A DNA stretch of 64,000 nucleotides from Pseudoxanthomonas sp. (GTDB lineage Bacteria > Pseudomonadota > Gammaproteobacteria > Xanthomonadales > Xanthomonadaceae): assembly GCF_024710765.1 (NCBI RefSeq), contig NZ_JANJUE010000107.1:1-64000 (forward strand). Reading direction: 5' to 3'. A program made the position numbers and the translations under genes. Of the stretch, positions 1-10,004 are shown piece by piece. The notes under the pieces were generated by a model, which worked only from the letters and a program-made list of their open reading frames with translations, was not told the origin of the DNA and did not search any database. Each line of letters starts with the position of its first letter. The first letter of the stretch is position 1.

Positions 1-1602
1 ACCCTGTACGACCTGGACCAGGCCGAAGCCCGCGCCCACATCCTGGAAGGCCTGACGGTCGCGCTCGCCAACATCGACGAGATGATCGAGCTGATCAAGA
101 CCTCGGCCAACCCGCAGGAAGCCCGCGAGCGCATGCTGGCCAAGACCTGGCAGCCCGGCTTGGTCGGCGCGCTGCTGTCGGCCGCCGGCGCCGAGGCCTC
201 GCGCCCGGATGACCTGCCCAAGGGCGTGGGCCTGGTCAACGGCGTCTACCAGCTGACCGACGTGCAGGCCACCCAGATCCTGGAGATGCGCCTGCATCGC
301 CTGACCGGTCTGGAACAGGAAAAGCTGACCGAGGAATACAAGGAACTGCTGGAGGTCATCGCCGGCCTGATCCGCATCCTGGAAAACCCGGACGTGCTGC
401 TGCAGGTCATCCGCGACGAACTGCTGAACGTCAAGGCCGAATTCGGCGACGCGCGCCGCAGCGAAATCCGCCACAGCGAAGAAGACCTGGACATCCTCGA
501 TCTGATCGCCCCGGAAGACGTGGTGGTCACCCTGTCGCACGCCGGCTACGCCAAGCGCCAGCCGGTCAGCGCCTACCGCGCCCAGCGTCGCGGTGGCCGT
601 GGCCGCAGCGCGGCGGCGACCAAGGAAGAGGATTTCATCGACCAGCTGTGGCTGGTCAATACCCACGATACCCTGCTGACCTTCACCAGCAGCGGCAAGG
701 TGTTCTGGCTGCCCGTGCACCAGTTGCCGGAAGCCGGCTCCAGCGCCCGCGGCCGTCCGATCATCAACTGGATCCCGCTGGAGGAAGGCGAGAAGGTCCA
801 GGCGGTGTTGCCGGTGCGTGCCTACGAGGAAGGCCGCTATGTGTTCTTCGCCACCCGCAGCGGCACGGTCAAGAAGACCCCGCTGACCGAGTTCGCCTTC
901 CGCCTGGCGCGCGGCAAGATCGCCATCAGCCTGGACGAGGGCGACGCGCTGATCGGCGTGGCCCTGACCGACGGCGGCAACGACGTGCTGCTGTTCGCCT
1001 CCAACGGCAAGACCGTGCGTTTCGCCGAGGACAAGGTGCGCTCGATGGGCCGCACCGCCGCTGGCGTGCGTGGCATCCGCCTGGCCGAGGGCGAGGAAGT
1101 GGTCAGCCTGATCGTGTCCGAATCCGCCGGTGGCGTGGACGAAGGCGAAGACGAGGGCGCCGAGGACGTGGCCGAGGCCAGCGAGGAGGCGGTGGTGGAA
1201 GCCGGCGCCGACGACGCCGGCATGGCCTACATCCTGACCGCCACCGAGAACGGCTACGGCAAGCGCACCCCGCTGGCCGAGTACCCGCGCAAGGGCCGTG
1301 GCACCCAGGGCGTCATCGGCATCCAGACCAGCGAGCGCAACGGCAAGCTGATCGGCGCGGTGCTGCTGCGCGCCGGCGACGAGGTCCTGCTGATTTCCGA
1401 CGGCGGTACCCTGGTGCGTACCCGCGCTTCGGAAATCTCGCGGGTGGGCCGCAATACCCAGGGCGTGACCCTGATGCGCCTGTCCGAAGGCGAGGTGCTG
1501 CAGGCGGTCGAACGCCTGGATGCCTCGCTGGACGAAGACGAAGAGGGCGATGTCGACGCCGCCGAATCCGGCGAGACCACCGCACCGCCACCGCAGGCCT
1601 GA
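1..1602 (+). CDS. gyrA: DNA gyrase subunit A, C-terminal part (5' end outside window)
   Basis: The frame is open from base 1, so the gene enters from the left; 533 residues are visible. GyrA is the breakage-reunion subunit of gyrase, and this part covers the end of the coiled-coil/tower region and the DNA-wrapping beta-pinwheel. The GyrA box QRRGGRG is at about bases 583-603, followed by repeated pinwheel blades (motifs such as GRG and VRGIRL). Between two blades, at about bases 1135-1215, lies a Glu/Asp/Ala-rich low-complexity insert, and the tail after about 1530 is also acidic. The active-site tyrosine region is not in the window. A strong hairpin terminator follows 22 bases after the stop codon. 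Identification is firm; the acidic insert is an extra relative to E. coli GyrA as I remember it. Confidence 0.97.
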   Translation, partial: TLYDLDQAEARAHILEGLTVALANIDEMIELIKTSANPQEARERMLAKTWQPGLVGALLSAAGAEASRPDDLPKGVGLVNGVYQLTDVQATQILEMRLHRLTGLEQEKLTEEYKELLEVIAGLIRILENPDVLLQVIRDELLNVKAEFGDARRSEIRHSEEDLDILDLIAPEDVVVTLSHAGYAKRQPVSAYRAQRRGGRGRSAAATKEEDFIDQLWLVNTHDTLLTFTSSGKVFWLPVHQLPEAGSSARGRPIINWIPLEEGEKVQAVLPVRAYEEGRYVFFATRSGTVKKTPLTEFAFRLARGKIAISLDEGDALIGVALTDGGNDVLLFASNGKTVRFAEDKVRSMGRTAAGVRGIRLAEGEEVVSLIVSESAGGVDEGEDEGAEDVAEASEEAVVEAGADDAGMAYILTATENGYGKRTPLAEYPRKGRGTQGVIGIQTSERNGKLIGAVLLRAGDEVLLISDGGTLVRTRASEISRVGRNTQGVTLMRLSEGEVLQAVERLDASLDEDEEGDVDAAESGETTAPPPQA

Positions 1603-1623
1603 GGCCTGTCCGGCGACACAGTG

Positions 1624-1651
1624 AAAAACCCCGGCCCGCGCCGGGGTTTTT
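1624..1651 (+). terminator. Rho-independent terminator after gyrA
   Basis: A perfect 12-bp stem (AAAAACCCCGGC / GCCGGGGTTTTT) with a 4-base loop is followed by a T-rich run. It lies just behind the gyrA stop and before the alpha-2-macroglobulin gene, so the two are probably separate transcripts. Confidence 0.9.
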
Positions 1652-1731
1652 CTTTTCCGGTGTTTTCACGGCGCTGACCCCAAAGCCTCGCGGTCCGCGT
1701 TCTATACTGCCGCCAAGACCGGATCAGGGAC

Positions 1732-4700
1732 ATGCACATGGAATCGTTGGCTCCTTCCTTCCGCGGCGCGCGCGCTTTCGGGGCGCGCGCGTTCTTGGGG
1801 GGCTTGCTGGCGCTGGGCGCGCGCGGCGGCTGCAAGCGCAACGACACCGGGCAGTTGCCCGAAGCCAGCGGCGAGGCGGTGCAGGCGCAGCGGCAGGAAG
1901 TGGTCGGCTTCGGCCTGGTCAGCGCCTATCCGGATCAGCATGACGGCAGCCTGGCGATCGCGTTGGAGTTCAGTCGTCCGCTGGTGAGTTCGCAGGACTT
2001 CGACCAGTTGCTGGCCGTGGCCGGCGCCAACGGCGAAACGGTCAAGGGCAGCTGGGTGCTGGACGACAAGGGCAGGATCCTGCGCTTTCCGTCGGTGGAG
2101 GCGGCCAAGGATTACGACGTGAACGTGCGCGCTGACCTGCTGGCCGCCGATGGCAGCCGCCTGGGCAAGGCGCTCAAGCAGCGCGTGCACACCGGTGAAC
2201 TGGATCCCGCCGTCGGTTTCGCCTCGCAGGGCAGCGTGCTGCCGGCGCGCGAGAGCCGCGGATTGCCGGTGGTCTCGATCAACGTCAAGGAAGTGGACGT
2301 CGAGTTCCTGCGGGTCAACGAGAAATCGCTGCCGAAGTTCTTCTCCGAATACCAGCGTGGCGGCCGCCGCGGCAGCTGGGACCTGGACAGCGACTACGGC
2401 GACAACACCCCGATCGGGCAGTTGGCCGAGCCGGTCTACGTCAACCGCTTCCTGCTCGGCGGCAAGCCCAACGAACGGTTGCTGACCTACCTGCCGATCC
2501 AGGACATCAAGGAACTGCAGGAACCGGGGCTCTACTTCGCGGTGATGAAGCGCACCGGCAAGTTCTCCGGCGATTTCGAGACCGCGTTCTTCACCGTCAG
2601 CGACCTGGGCCTGCATACGCGCGCCTACAAGGATCAGCTGTTCGTCCATACCGCCTCGCTCCGCGACGGCGCGGCCGTGGGCGGGGTCGAACTGCGCGTG
2701 CTGGACGCCAAGGGCGAGACCTTCCTGACCGGCAAGACCGACAGCAACGGCAACGCCTTGCTGAAGTACACGCTGGATGCCGGCCACGTGCTAATCGCCC
2801 GGCGTGGCCAGGACGTCTCGATGCTGCCGTTCAACCAGCCGGCGCTGGATCTGTCCGAATTCGCGGTGGCCGGGCGCGAGCAGGCCTGGTTCGACGTGTT
2901 CGCCTGGTCTGGCCGCGATCTGTACCGGCCGGGCGAGACGGTGCGGCTGTCGGCGCTGCTGCGTGATTTCGATGGCCGGCCGGTCAAGGCGCAGCCGATC
3001 TTCCTGCGCCTGAAACAGCCGGACGGCAAGACCTTCCGCGAGACCCGCCTGCAACCGGGCGAGCAGGGCTATTTCAACTTCGAACAGGTCATCCCGCAGG
3101 AAGCGCCGACCGGCCGCTGGCAGGTCGAGTTCCGCACCGATCCGGCCAGCAAGGAAGCCGTGCAGGGCATGACCCTGCGCATCGAGGAATTCCTGCCGGA
3201 ACGGATGAAGCTGGATCTGGATACCGCGCAGGCCACGCTCGCGCCGGGACAGCCGCTGCAGCTGCAGGCCACGGCCGCCTATCTCTACGGCGCGCCGGCC
3301 GCGGGCAACCGTTTCACCGCGCGCCTGTCGGTGGCGGTGGAACAGCATCCGGTCGAGGCGCTGCCGGGTTACTTCTTCGGTGATCCGACGGTGGAATTGC
3401 CGAAGGAAGCCAAGGACGTCATCGATACGTCATTCGACGACAAGGGTGTCTACCGCGAGGCCATCGCGCTGCCGGCCGAGGCCAAGCCGGTGACGCCGAT
3501 CGCGGCGGTGGTTTCGGGTAGCGTCTACGAGACCGGCGGCCGTACCGTCACCCGCACGCTCAAGCGGGTGATGTGGCCGGCCAGCGCGCTGGTCGGCGTG
3601 CGCCCGCTTTTCGACGACAAGGACGGCGCCGACGCCAACAGCAATGCCGGCTTCGAGGTCATGCGGGTCGACGCGGCCGGCAAGCCGCAGCCCGGCAAGG
3701 GCCTGAAGGTCACGTTGGTGCGCGAGCATCGCGATTACCACTGGAACTACGACGAAGACGGCGGCTGGGACTACGACTTCACCCGTCGCTTCGAGAACCT
3801 GGAGACCAAGGTGATCGATGCTGGGGCCAGCGCCACGCGCATCGACTATCCGGTGGAGTGGGGCGAATACCGGTTGGATGTGTTCGATCCGGCCTCCGGC
3901 CTGACCACTCGCTATCCGTTCCGCGCCGGCTGGAGCTGGGATGACCAGAACCGCGGCCTGGACGCGCGCCCCGACAAGGTGAAGCTGGCGCTGGACAAGA
4001 CCGGCTACAAGGCCGGCGACACCCTGCAGGTGCCCCTGACCCCGCCGCATCCGGGCAAGGGCCTGCTGATGGTCGAGGCCGATCGCATGCTGTACGTGCA
4101 GGAGATCGACGCCAAGCCCGGCAGCCGCTTCTCGATTCCGGTCACCCAGGAGTGGGAACGGCACGATGTCTACATCACCGCGCTGGTGTTCCGCGGCGGT
4201 TCCGCGCCCAGCAAGATCACCCCGGCGCGCGCGGTCGGCGTGGCCCACGTGCCGATGGATCGCAAGGCGCGCCGCGTCGCCGTCGGCCTGGCCGTGCCCA
4301 AGCAGATGCGGCCCGAGCAGGAGCTGCCGGTCACCGTCAGCGTGCCGGAACTGGCCGGCAAGGCCGCGCACGTCACCGTCTCGGCGGTGGACGTGGGCAT
4401 CCTCAACATCACCCGCTTCCCGGTGCCGGATGCCAACGCGCAGTTCTTCGCCCAGCGCCGTCTTGGCGTGGACGCCTATGACATCTACGGACGCGTGATC
4501 GAAAGCTTCGAGGGCGGCAGCGCCAAGATGCGGTTCGGCGGCGACATGGCGCTGGCCGCGTTGCCGCAGGCCAAGCGGCCGACCTCGCGGGTGCAGACGG
4601 TGGACCTGTTCGCCGGGCCGGTGAAGCTGGATGCCCAGGGCAATGCGCGCATCCGCCTGAAGGTGCCGGATTTCAACGGCACCCTGCGGGTGTCGGCGCT

Positions 4701-6663
4701 GGTGTACTCGGACGAACGCTATGGCAACCGCGATCGCGAGACGCTGGTGCGTGCGCCGATCGTCGCCGAAGCCAGCCTGCCGCGCGTGCTGGCGCCGGGC
4801 GATCGCAGCATGGTCACCCTGGACGTGCAGAACTTCACCGGCAAGCCGGGCGAGTTCAGCGTGCGGGTGGACGGAGAAGGCCCGCTGTCGATCGGCGAAT
4901 CCGCGCGCAGCGCGAAACTGGCGAGCGACGCCAAGACCACGCTGAGCTTCCCGATCACCGCCGGCGAGGGCTACTCCACCGCCAAGGTCCGGGTGCGCGT
5001 CGACGGCAACGGCTTCAAGGTGGATCGCCGCTACGACCTGCCGGTGCGCGCCGGCTGGCCGTCGGTGCTGCGTTCGCGCACGCTGGTGCTGGACAGCCTG
5101 GCGCCGGTGGAAATGGGCGCGGGGCTGGCCGATGGCCTGATGGCCGGCTCGGTCAATGCCCGCATGCTGGTCAGCGCGCTGCCGCCGATTCCGTTCGCCA
5201 GCGCATTGCAGGGCGCGCTCGAGTATCCCTATGGCTGCGCCGAACAGACCACCAGCAAGGGCTACGCGGCGCTGGAACTGGACGATGCGACCGCCAAGTC
5301 ATTGGGCGTCGGTGGGCTGGATGCGAAGAAGCGCCGCGAACGGATGGAAGGCGCGTTCGGCCGGCTGGCTTCGATGCAGGTGGCCAACGGCCACTTCTCG
5401 ATGTGGGGCGATGACGGTTACGTCAATCCGGGCCTGACCCCGTACGTGGTCGAGTTCCTGCTGGATGCGCGCGAAGGCGGCTTCGCGGTGCCGGACGCCG
5501 TCCTGCAGAAAGCGCTCAACCGCCTCAACGAGGATCTGCTGGCCGGTGGCGCGCAGTTCTATGGCTACTCGCAGCGCGATCACCTGAAGTTCGCCAACCA
5601 GGCCTACGCCGGCTACGCGCTGGCGCGGGTCAACCGCGCCCCGCTGGGTACCCTGCGCGCGTTGTACGACAACGAGCGCAACAAGAGCCTGACCGGCCTG
5701 CCGCTGGTGCACCTGGGCCTGGCGCTGTCGCTGCAGGGCGACAAGACGCGCGGCGCCAAGGCGATCGCCGAGGGCTTCGCCAAGACCGGCGATCGACCGG
5801 ACTACCTCGGCGATTACGGCACGCGCCTGCGTGACGATGCGCTGATGATCGCGCTGGTGCACGAGCGCAAGCTGTCCAAGCCGGAATACGACCGTCGCGC
5901 GGTCTCGCTGGGCCGCGAACTGGACGCCCGCCGCAACAGCGGCTGGCTGTGGCTGAGCACGCAGGAACAGGTCGCGCTGGCACGCCTGGGCAAGGCGTTG
6001 ATGGTGGATCAGAAGAAGCTGGTTTCCGGTACCTGGAGCCTGGGCGGCGAAAGCGAGACCGTTGCGCCGGGCAAGCTGTTCGGCCGCAGCCTCGACCACG
6101 CGGCGCTGGCGCGCGGTGCGCGCTTCGTCCCGGAAGGCCAGCCGCCGCTGTACGCCAGCCTGGACGTGAGCGGCGTCCCGCGCACGCCGCCGGCGGCCGA
6201 CGAACGCCAGATCGGCATCGAGCGGCGCTACTACACCACCGACGGCAAGGAGTGGAATGGCGGCACGCTGAAGGAAGGCGAGGCACTGATCGTGCGGGTC
6301 AGCATCACCCCGCACGTGACCATGCCGGACGCGCTGTTCACCGACCTGCTGCCAGCCGGCCTGGAAATCGAGAACTTCAACCTGGGCGACGCCAAGCAGT
6401 GGGCCGACGTGGTGGTCGACGGCATCAACGTCAGCGATCGCGGCAGTGCCGCGGACGTGAAGCACGAGGAGTTCCGCGACGATCGCTACGTGGCCGCGTT
6501 GAAACTGGACAGCGGCGACACCGCCAAGGTGTTCTATCTGGTGCGCGCGGTCACCCCGGGCACCTATACGGTGCCGCCGCCGCTGGTCGAGGACATGTAC
6601 CGGCCCGACATCCGCGGCGTCGGCCGCTCGAAGGTGGGCACGATCACCGTCGTGCAGCCGTAG
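1732..6663 (+). CDS. yfhM: Alpha-2-macroglobulin family protein (YfhM type)
   Basis: This 1643-residue protein is a bacterial alpha-2-macroglobulin, a periplasmic protease trap thought to protect the envelope. The thioester motif CAEQ is intact at about residues 1169-1172 (in YGCAEQTTSKGY), with bait-region and MG domains before it and the alpha-helical thioester domain after it. The N-terminus has an Arg/Ala-rich hydrophobic stretch ending in GGC near residue 34, which suggests a lipoprotein, but the lipobox is poor because Arg stands where Leu is usual. The start may be the first ATG or the one two codons later. The gene directly precedes pbpC. The A2M-PBP1C pairing is well known in proteobacteria and is thought to link repair of breached peptidoglycan to protection from proteases. 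No terminator is visible between the two. Confidence 0.95.
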   Translation: MHMESLAPSFRGARAFGARAFLGGLLALGARGGCKRNDTGQLPEASGEAVQAQRQEVVGFGLVSAYPDQHDGSLAIALEFSRPLVSSQDFDQLLAVAGANGETVKGSWVLDDKGRILRFPSVEAAKDYDVNVRADLLAADGSRLGKALKQRVHTGELDPAVGFASQGSVLPARESRGLPVVSINVKEVDVEFLRVNEKSLPKFFSEYQRGGRRGSWDLDSDYGDNTPIGQLAEPVYVNRFLLGGKPNERLLTYLPIQDIKELQEPGLYFAVMKRTGKFSGDFETAFFTVSDLGLHTRAYKDQLFVHTASLRDGAAVGGVELRVLDAKGETFLTGKTDSNGNALLKYTLDAGHVLIARRGQDVSMLPFNQPALDLSEFAVAGREQAWFDVFAWSGRDLYRPGETVRLSALLRDFDGRPVKAQPIFLRLKQPDGKTFRETRLQPGEQGYFNFEQVIPQEAPTGRWQVEFRTDPASKEAVQGMTLRIEEFLPERMKLDLDTAQATLAPGQPLQLQATAAYLYGAPAAGNRFTARLSVAVEQHPVEALPGYFFGDPTVELPKEAKDVIDTSFDDKGVYREAIALPAEAKPVTPIAAVVSGSVYETGGRTVTRTLKRVMWPASALVGVRPLFDDKDGADANSNAGFEVMRVDAAGKPQPGKGLKVTLVREHRDYHWNYDEDGGWDYDFTRRFENLETKVIDAGASATRIDYPVEWGEYRLDVFDPASGLTTRYPFRAGWSWDDQNRGLDARPDKVKLALDKTGYKAGDTLQVPLTPPHPGKGLLMVEADRMLYVQEIDAKPGSRFSIPVTQEWERHDVYITALVFRGGSAPSKITPARAVGVAHVPMDRKARRVAVGLAVPKQMRPEQELPVTVSVPELAGKAAHVTVSAVDVGILNITRFPVPDANAQFFAQRRLGVDAYDIYGRVIESFEGGSAKMRFGGDMALAALPQAKRPTSRVQTVDLFAGPVKLDAQGNARIRLKVPDFNGTLRVSALVYSDERYGNRDRETLVRAPIVAEASLPRVLAPGDRSMVTLDVQNFTGKPGEFSVRVDGEGPLSIGESARSAKLASDAKTTLSFPITAGEGYSTAKVRVRVDGNGFKVDRRYDLPVRAGWPSVLRSRTLVLDSLAPVEMGAGLADGLMAGSVNARMLVSALPPIPFASALQGALEYPYGCAEQTTSKGYAALELDDATAKSLGVGGLDAKKRRERMEGAFGRLASMQVANGHFSMWGDDGYVNPGLTPYVVEFLLDAREGGFAVPDAVLQKALNRLNEDLLAGGAQFYGYSQRDHLKFANQAYAGYALARVNRAPLGTLRALYDNERNKSLTGLPLVHLGLALSLQGDKTRGAKAIAEGFAKTGDRPDYLGDYGTRLRDDALMIALVHERKLSKPEYDRRAVSLGRELDARRNSGWLWLSTQEQVALARLGKALMVDQKKLVSGTWSLGGESETVAPGKLFGRSLDHAALARGARFVPEGQPPLYASLDVSGVPRTPPAADERQIGIERRYYTTDGKEWNGGTLKEGEALIVRVSITPHVTMPDALFTDLLPAGLEIENFNLGDAKQWADVVVDGINVSDRGSAADVKHEEFRDDRYVAALKLDSGDTAKVFYLVRAVTPGTYTVPPPLVEDMYRPDIRGVGRSKVGTITVVQP

Positions 6664-6677
6664 GGCGGGAGTCGGGC

Positions 6678-6696
6678 ATGGGGAATCGGGAATCGG
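6678..6696. repeat. GAATCGG-type dispersed repeat copy
   Basis: This short direct repeat (GGGAATCGGGAATCGG) lies between the A2M and pbpC genes. The same word recurs between lpd and its neighbours on both sides and upstream of metH in this window, so it is a dispersed intergenic sequence and not part of either gene. Confidence 0.6.
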
Positions 6697-6808
6697 TGCA
6701 CGCCGGTTCCCTTCTTCCGGATGCGGGAGGAGGGCCGCGCCACGGAATGCGTGGCGGGTCGCGCGGGAACCGTCCGCCTGGCGGCGATGGTGCGAAGGGA
6801 GCGCGCGG

Positions 6809-9196
6809 GTGAGCGGAGGGGAGCATTCCCGCTGGAGACGCGCGGGCCGCCGCCTGCGCGGGCTCCGTTGGCCCGCGCTGCTGCGCTGGGGGGCGGTCGT
6901 GGTGCTGTCCTTGCTGCTGGTGCTGGACCTGCTGTTTCCGCCGCCGCTGCCGAAGGCGCGCGACACCAGCACCCTGGTGGTCGCCGGCGATGGCACGCCG
7001 CTGCGCGCGTTCGCCGATCGCGAAGGTGTCTGGCGCTATCCGGCCAGCCCCGAAAGCGTGTCGCCGCTGTACCTGGATGCGCTGCTGAACTACGAGGACC
7101 GCTGGTTCTGGAAGCACCCGGGGGTCAACCCGTGGGCGATGCTGCGCGCCGGCGGCCAGTGGCTGCGGCGCGGCCGGATCGTGTCCGGCGGCTCCACCCT
7201 GACCATGCAGGTCGCGCGTATCCTCGATCCGCACACGCGCACGCCCTGGGGCAAACTCAAGCAGTTGCTGCGCGCGCTGCAACTGGAAGCGCACCTGTCC
7301 AAGCGCGAAATCCTGTCGCTGTATCTGGAGCGTGCGCCGTTCGGCGGCACCATCGAGGGCGTGGAAGCGGCCAGTTGGGCTTATCTCGGCAAACCGGCAA
7401 CGCGGCTGTCGCAGGCCGAGGCCGCGCTGCTGGCGGTGTTGCCGCAGTCACCCAGCCGGCTGCGGCCGGATCGCCACCCCGACGCCGCGCGCGCGGCACG
7501 CGACAAGGTGCTGGCGCGGATGGTCGCGCTGGGCGTGTGGACACCGGCGCAGGTGGAGGAGGCGCGGATCGAGCCGGTGGTCGCGCGTTCGCTGCAACCG
7601 CCGCTGTCGGCGGCACTGCTTGCCGAACGCCTGCGCCAGCGGCAACCGGGCGCCGCGCGCATCGAATCGACCGTCGACGCGGATCTGCAACGCACGCTGG
7701 AAGAGCGGGTGGCGGCCTATTTCTCGCAGCTGCCGGCGCGCACCTCGGCGGCCCTGCTGGTGGTCGACAACGCCAGCATGGAAGCGCGCGCCTACGTGGG
7801 CTCGGTGACGTTCGGCGACAAGGACCGTCTCGGCCACGTGGACATGGTGCAGGCCTGGCGCTCGCCGGGGTCGACGCTCAAACCGTTCCTGTATGGATTG
7901 GCGCTGGACGACGGCCTCATCCATTCCGAGAGCCTGCTGGTGGACGCGCCGCAGTCGTTCGGAGGGTACCGTCCGGGCAATTTCGATGCGGCCTTCAACG
8001 GCCCGATCGGCGCGGCGGAGGCGTTGCGCCTGTCGCTCAACGTGCCGGCGGTGGATCTGCTGGATCGGGTCGGGCCGGCACGCTTTTCCGCGCGCCTGGC
8101 CAACGGCGGCATCAACCTGAAGTATCCGCGCGGCGCCTCGCCGAACCTGGCGCTGATTCTCGGCGGGACCGGCGCGCGGCTGGAGGATCTGGTGGGCGCG
8201 TTCGCCGCGTTCAATCGCGGCGGACTGGCGGGGCGGGTGCGCTACACGCCGCAGGACCGGCGCGAGGATCGCCGGCTGGTGTCACCGGGCGCGGCCTGGA
8301 TCGTCCGCGAGATCCTGGAATCGCATCCGCGCCCGGGCTACGGGCAGGGTACGTTCGACACCGCGATGCGTCCGCGCGTGGCCTGGAAAACCGGGACGAG
8401 CTACGGCTTCCGCGATGCGTGGGCGCTGGGCAGCACCCGCCGCCATACGGTGGGCGTGTGGGTGGGGCGACCGGACGGAACGCCGCTGCCCGGTCAGTAC
8501 GGCGCGGTCACCGCGTTGCCGCTGATGTTCGAGATCATCGACAGCCTGCCGCGTGCGCGCGGCGATGCCGCCGCGCAGCCACCGCCGCCCACCGTGGCGG
8601 AAGCCGAAATCTGCTGGCCGCTGGGATTGCCGCCGGACGCCGACGCGCCGGAATTGTGCCAGCGCCGGATGAAGGCATGGACACTCGATGGCGCGGTTCC
8701 GCCCACGCTGGCCGAACGCGATGCGCGCCGCTGGAGCGCCGGCGCGGAGACGTTCGACGTGGATGCGACCACCGGCCAGCGACTTTCCGCCGAATGCGGG
8801 CGGCCACACATCGCGCAGACACGACGCATCGCCCGCTGGCCAGCGCTGGCGTCCCCCTGGCTGGGCGCGCAGGCCCGCGCGCAATCGCGGCTGCCGCCGC
8901 TGTCACCGGATTGCGTGGATGACGGGCGCGACGCGACGGAAGAATTGCGCATCGACGGCATCAACGATCGCGCCACCCTGGCGCGCGCGCCAGGCAGCGA
9001 ACACGGCGTGCGACTGCAACTGCGCGCGCTGGGCACGGAAGCGCGGGTGCAGTGGTTGCTGGATGGAAAGTGGATTGCGGAAACCCAGGGCGCGCGCACG
9101 TTCGTGCGCGATTTCGACGAGCCCGGCCCGCACACGCTGACGGCGTTGGCCGACAGCGGCGCGTGGACGCGGGTGGGGTTCAACATCCTGCGCTAG
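6809..9196 (+). CDS. pbpC: Penicillin-binding protein 1C
   Basis: This is a 795-residue bifunctional peptidoglycan synthase. A single membrane anchor lies at about residues 25-48. A glycosyltransferase (GT51) domain follows, containing EDRWFWKHPGVN near residue 95. The transpeptidase domain shows SPGSTLKP (SxxK), SLN (SxN) and KTGTSYGFRD (KTG). The C-terminal 90 residues fit the BiPBP_C domain. The start is a GTG, chosen because it gives the expected cytoplasmic tail before the anchor; the overlapping longer frame is a shadow. It follows the alpha-2-macroglobulin gene by 145 bases, the usual arrangement for this pair. All catalytic motifs are present, so it should be active. Confidence 0.95.
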   Translation: MSGGEHSRWRRAGRRLRGLRWPALLRWGAVVVLSLLLVLDLLFPPPLPKARDTSTLVVAGDGTPLRAFADREGVWRYPASPESVSPLYLDALLNYEDRWFWKHPGVNPWAMLRAGGQWLRRGRIVSGGSTLTMQVARILDPHTRTPWGKLKQLLRALQLEAHLSKREILSLYLERAPFGGTIEGVEAASWAYLGKPATRLSQAEAALLAVLPQSPSRLRPDRHPDAARAARDKVLARMVALGVWTPAQVEEARIEPVVARSLQPPLSAALLAERLRQRQPGAARIESTVDADLQRTLEERVAAYFSQLPARTSAALLVVDNASMEARAYVGSVTFGDKDRLGHVDMVQAWRSPGSTLKPFLYGLALDDGLIHSESLLVDAPQSFGGYRPGNFDAAFNGPIGAAEALRLSLNVPAVDLLDRVGPARFSARLANGGINLKYPRGASPNLALILGGTGARLEDLVGAFAAFNRGGLAGRVRYTPQDRREDRRLVSPGAAWIVREILESHPRPGYGQGTFDTAMRPRVAWKTGTSYGFRDAWALGSTRRHTVGVWVGRPDGTPLPGQYGAVTALPLMFEIIDSLPRARGDAAAQPPPPTVAEAEICWPLGLPPDADAPELCQRRMKAWTLDGAVPPTLAERDARRWSAGAETFDVDATTGQRLSAECGRPHIAQTRRIARWPALASPWLGAQARAQSRLPPLSPDCVDDGRDATEELRIDGINDRATLARAPGSEHGVRLQLRALGTEARVQWLLDGKWIAETQGARTFVRDFDEPGPHTLTALADSGAWTRVGFNILR

Positions 9197-9255
9197 CAAC
9201 TGCATTGGGTAGGGGTAATCGATTTCGTTCCGATCCACCGGGCTGCATTTCGGCC

Positions 9256-9981
9256 TTATTTCAGCGTGAATACTTCGCCCAATGTGGCCGCTCCGGGAGC
9301 GATGGCATGCAACGCCACACCCAACGCAAAAGAACACAGAAACGCTATCACGAAGGGCCAGCCGGTATGCCGCAAGGTCGTGTAGAGCCAGTCCTCGGAA
9401 GGCATGCGCCTCAGCCTGCTGTACAGTCCGGTGGACAGGACGGCATCGAGGGCCAGTTCCGACAACAACGCGGGAGAGCTCCAGACCACCCAGACGAGAG
9501 CGACCAGCACGCCTGCCAGGATGCCCAGCACGGGCAGGATCCAGGCATGCTCGATATCAAGGCTCGCATCCGAAATTGACACATCGGCCGCCTGAATGTC
9601 GAGCTGCGGCACCATGTCCATATCCGCCGCATTCGTTGCCGAGGGCGCTTCGAACCGCGCACTGGCTCCGGCACCCCCGGAACTGCCGCCCCCACCCCCC
9701 CAGTCTGGGGTATCGGGGCCTGTTTCGCGGGATGGCACGCCGGGGCCTCCGAAGCCGGAGACATCCATCTCACGTGATAGGCGCCACAGCCAGATCAGCG
9801 CCAGGAACACCAGATAGGCGATGCCGACGCAGATGGGATAGCGCAGCCACATGGCCTCCATGCCGGCGACGCTCAACAATACCGAGGCCAGGAAGCCAGA
9901 GACCGCCGTGACCGCGACGATGACTGACATCTGCAGACGCGGGGCGAAAACCCGTGCGGCCAACCGCGCCTGCAATGTCAT
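9256..9981 (-). CDS. Uncharacterised four-helix membrane protein
   Basis: I do not recognise this 241-residue protein. It has two hydrophobic helices near the N-terminus (about residues 18-40 and 45-66), then a soluble middle with a glycine-rich run (GGGGGSSGGAG, about residues 94-104) and an acidic stretch. Two further helices follow (about 145-167 and 205-228). The Gly-rich linker separates two helix pairs, which suggests a two-module membrane protein. It converges on pbpC (60 bases between stops) and lies upstream of, and on the same strand as, nothing it obviously cooperates with; the peroxiredoxin gene upstream ends 23 bases before its start and could be co-transcribed. No catalytic motif is evident. 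Confidence 0.75.
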   Translation of the reverse strand: MTLQARLAARVFAPRLQMSVIVAVTAVSGFLASVLLSVAGMEAMWLRYPICVGIAYLVFLALIWLWRLSREMDVSGFGGPGVPSRETGPDTPDWGGGGGSSGGAGASARFEAPSATNAADMDMVPQLDIQAADVSISDASLDIEHAWILPVLGILAGVLVALVWVVWSSPALLSELALDAVLSTGLYSRLRRMPSEDWLYTTLRHTGWPFVIAFLCSFALGVALHAIAPGAATLGEVFTLK

Positions 9982-10004
9982 TGCGAGCGGGCGTTCCCTA
10001 AGTT

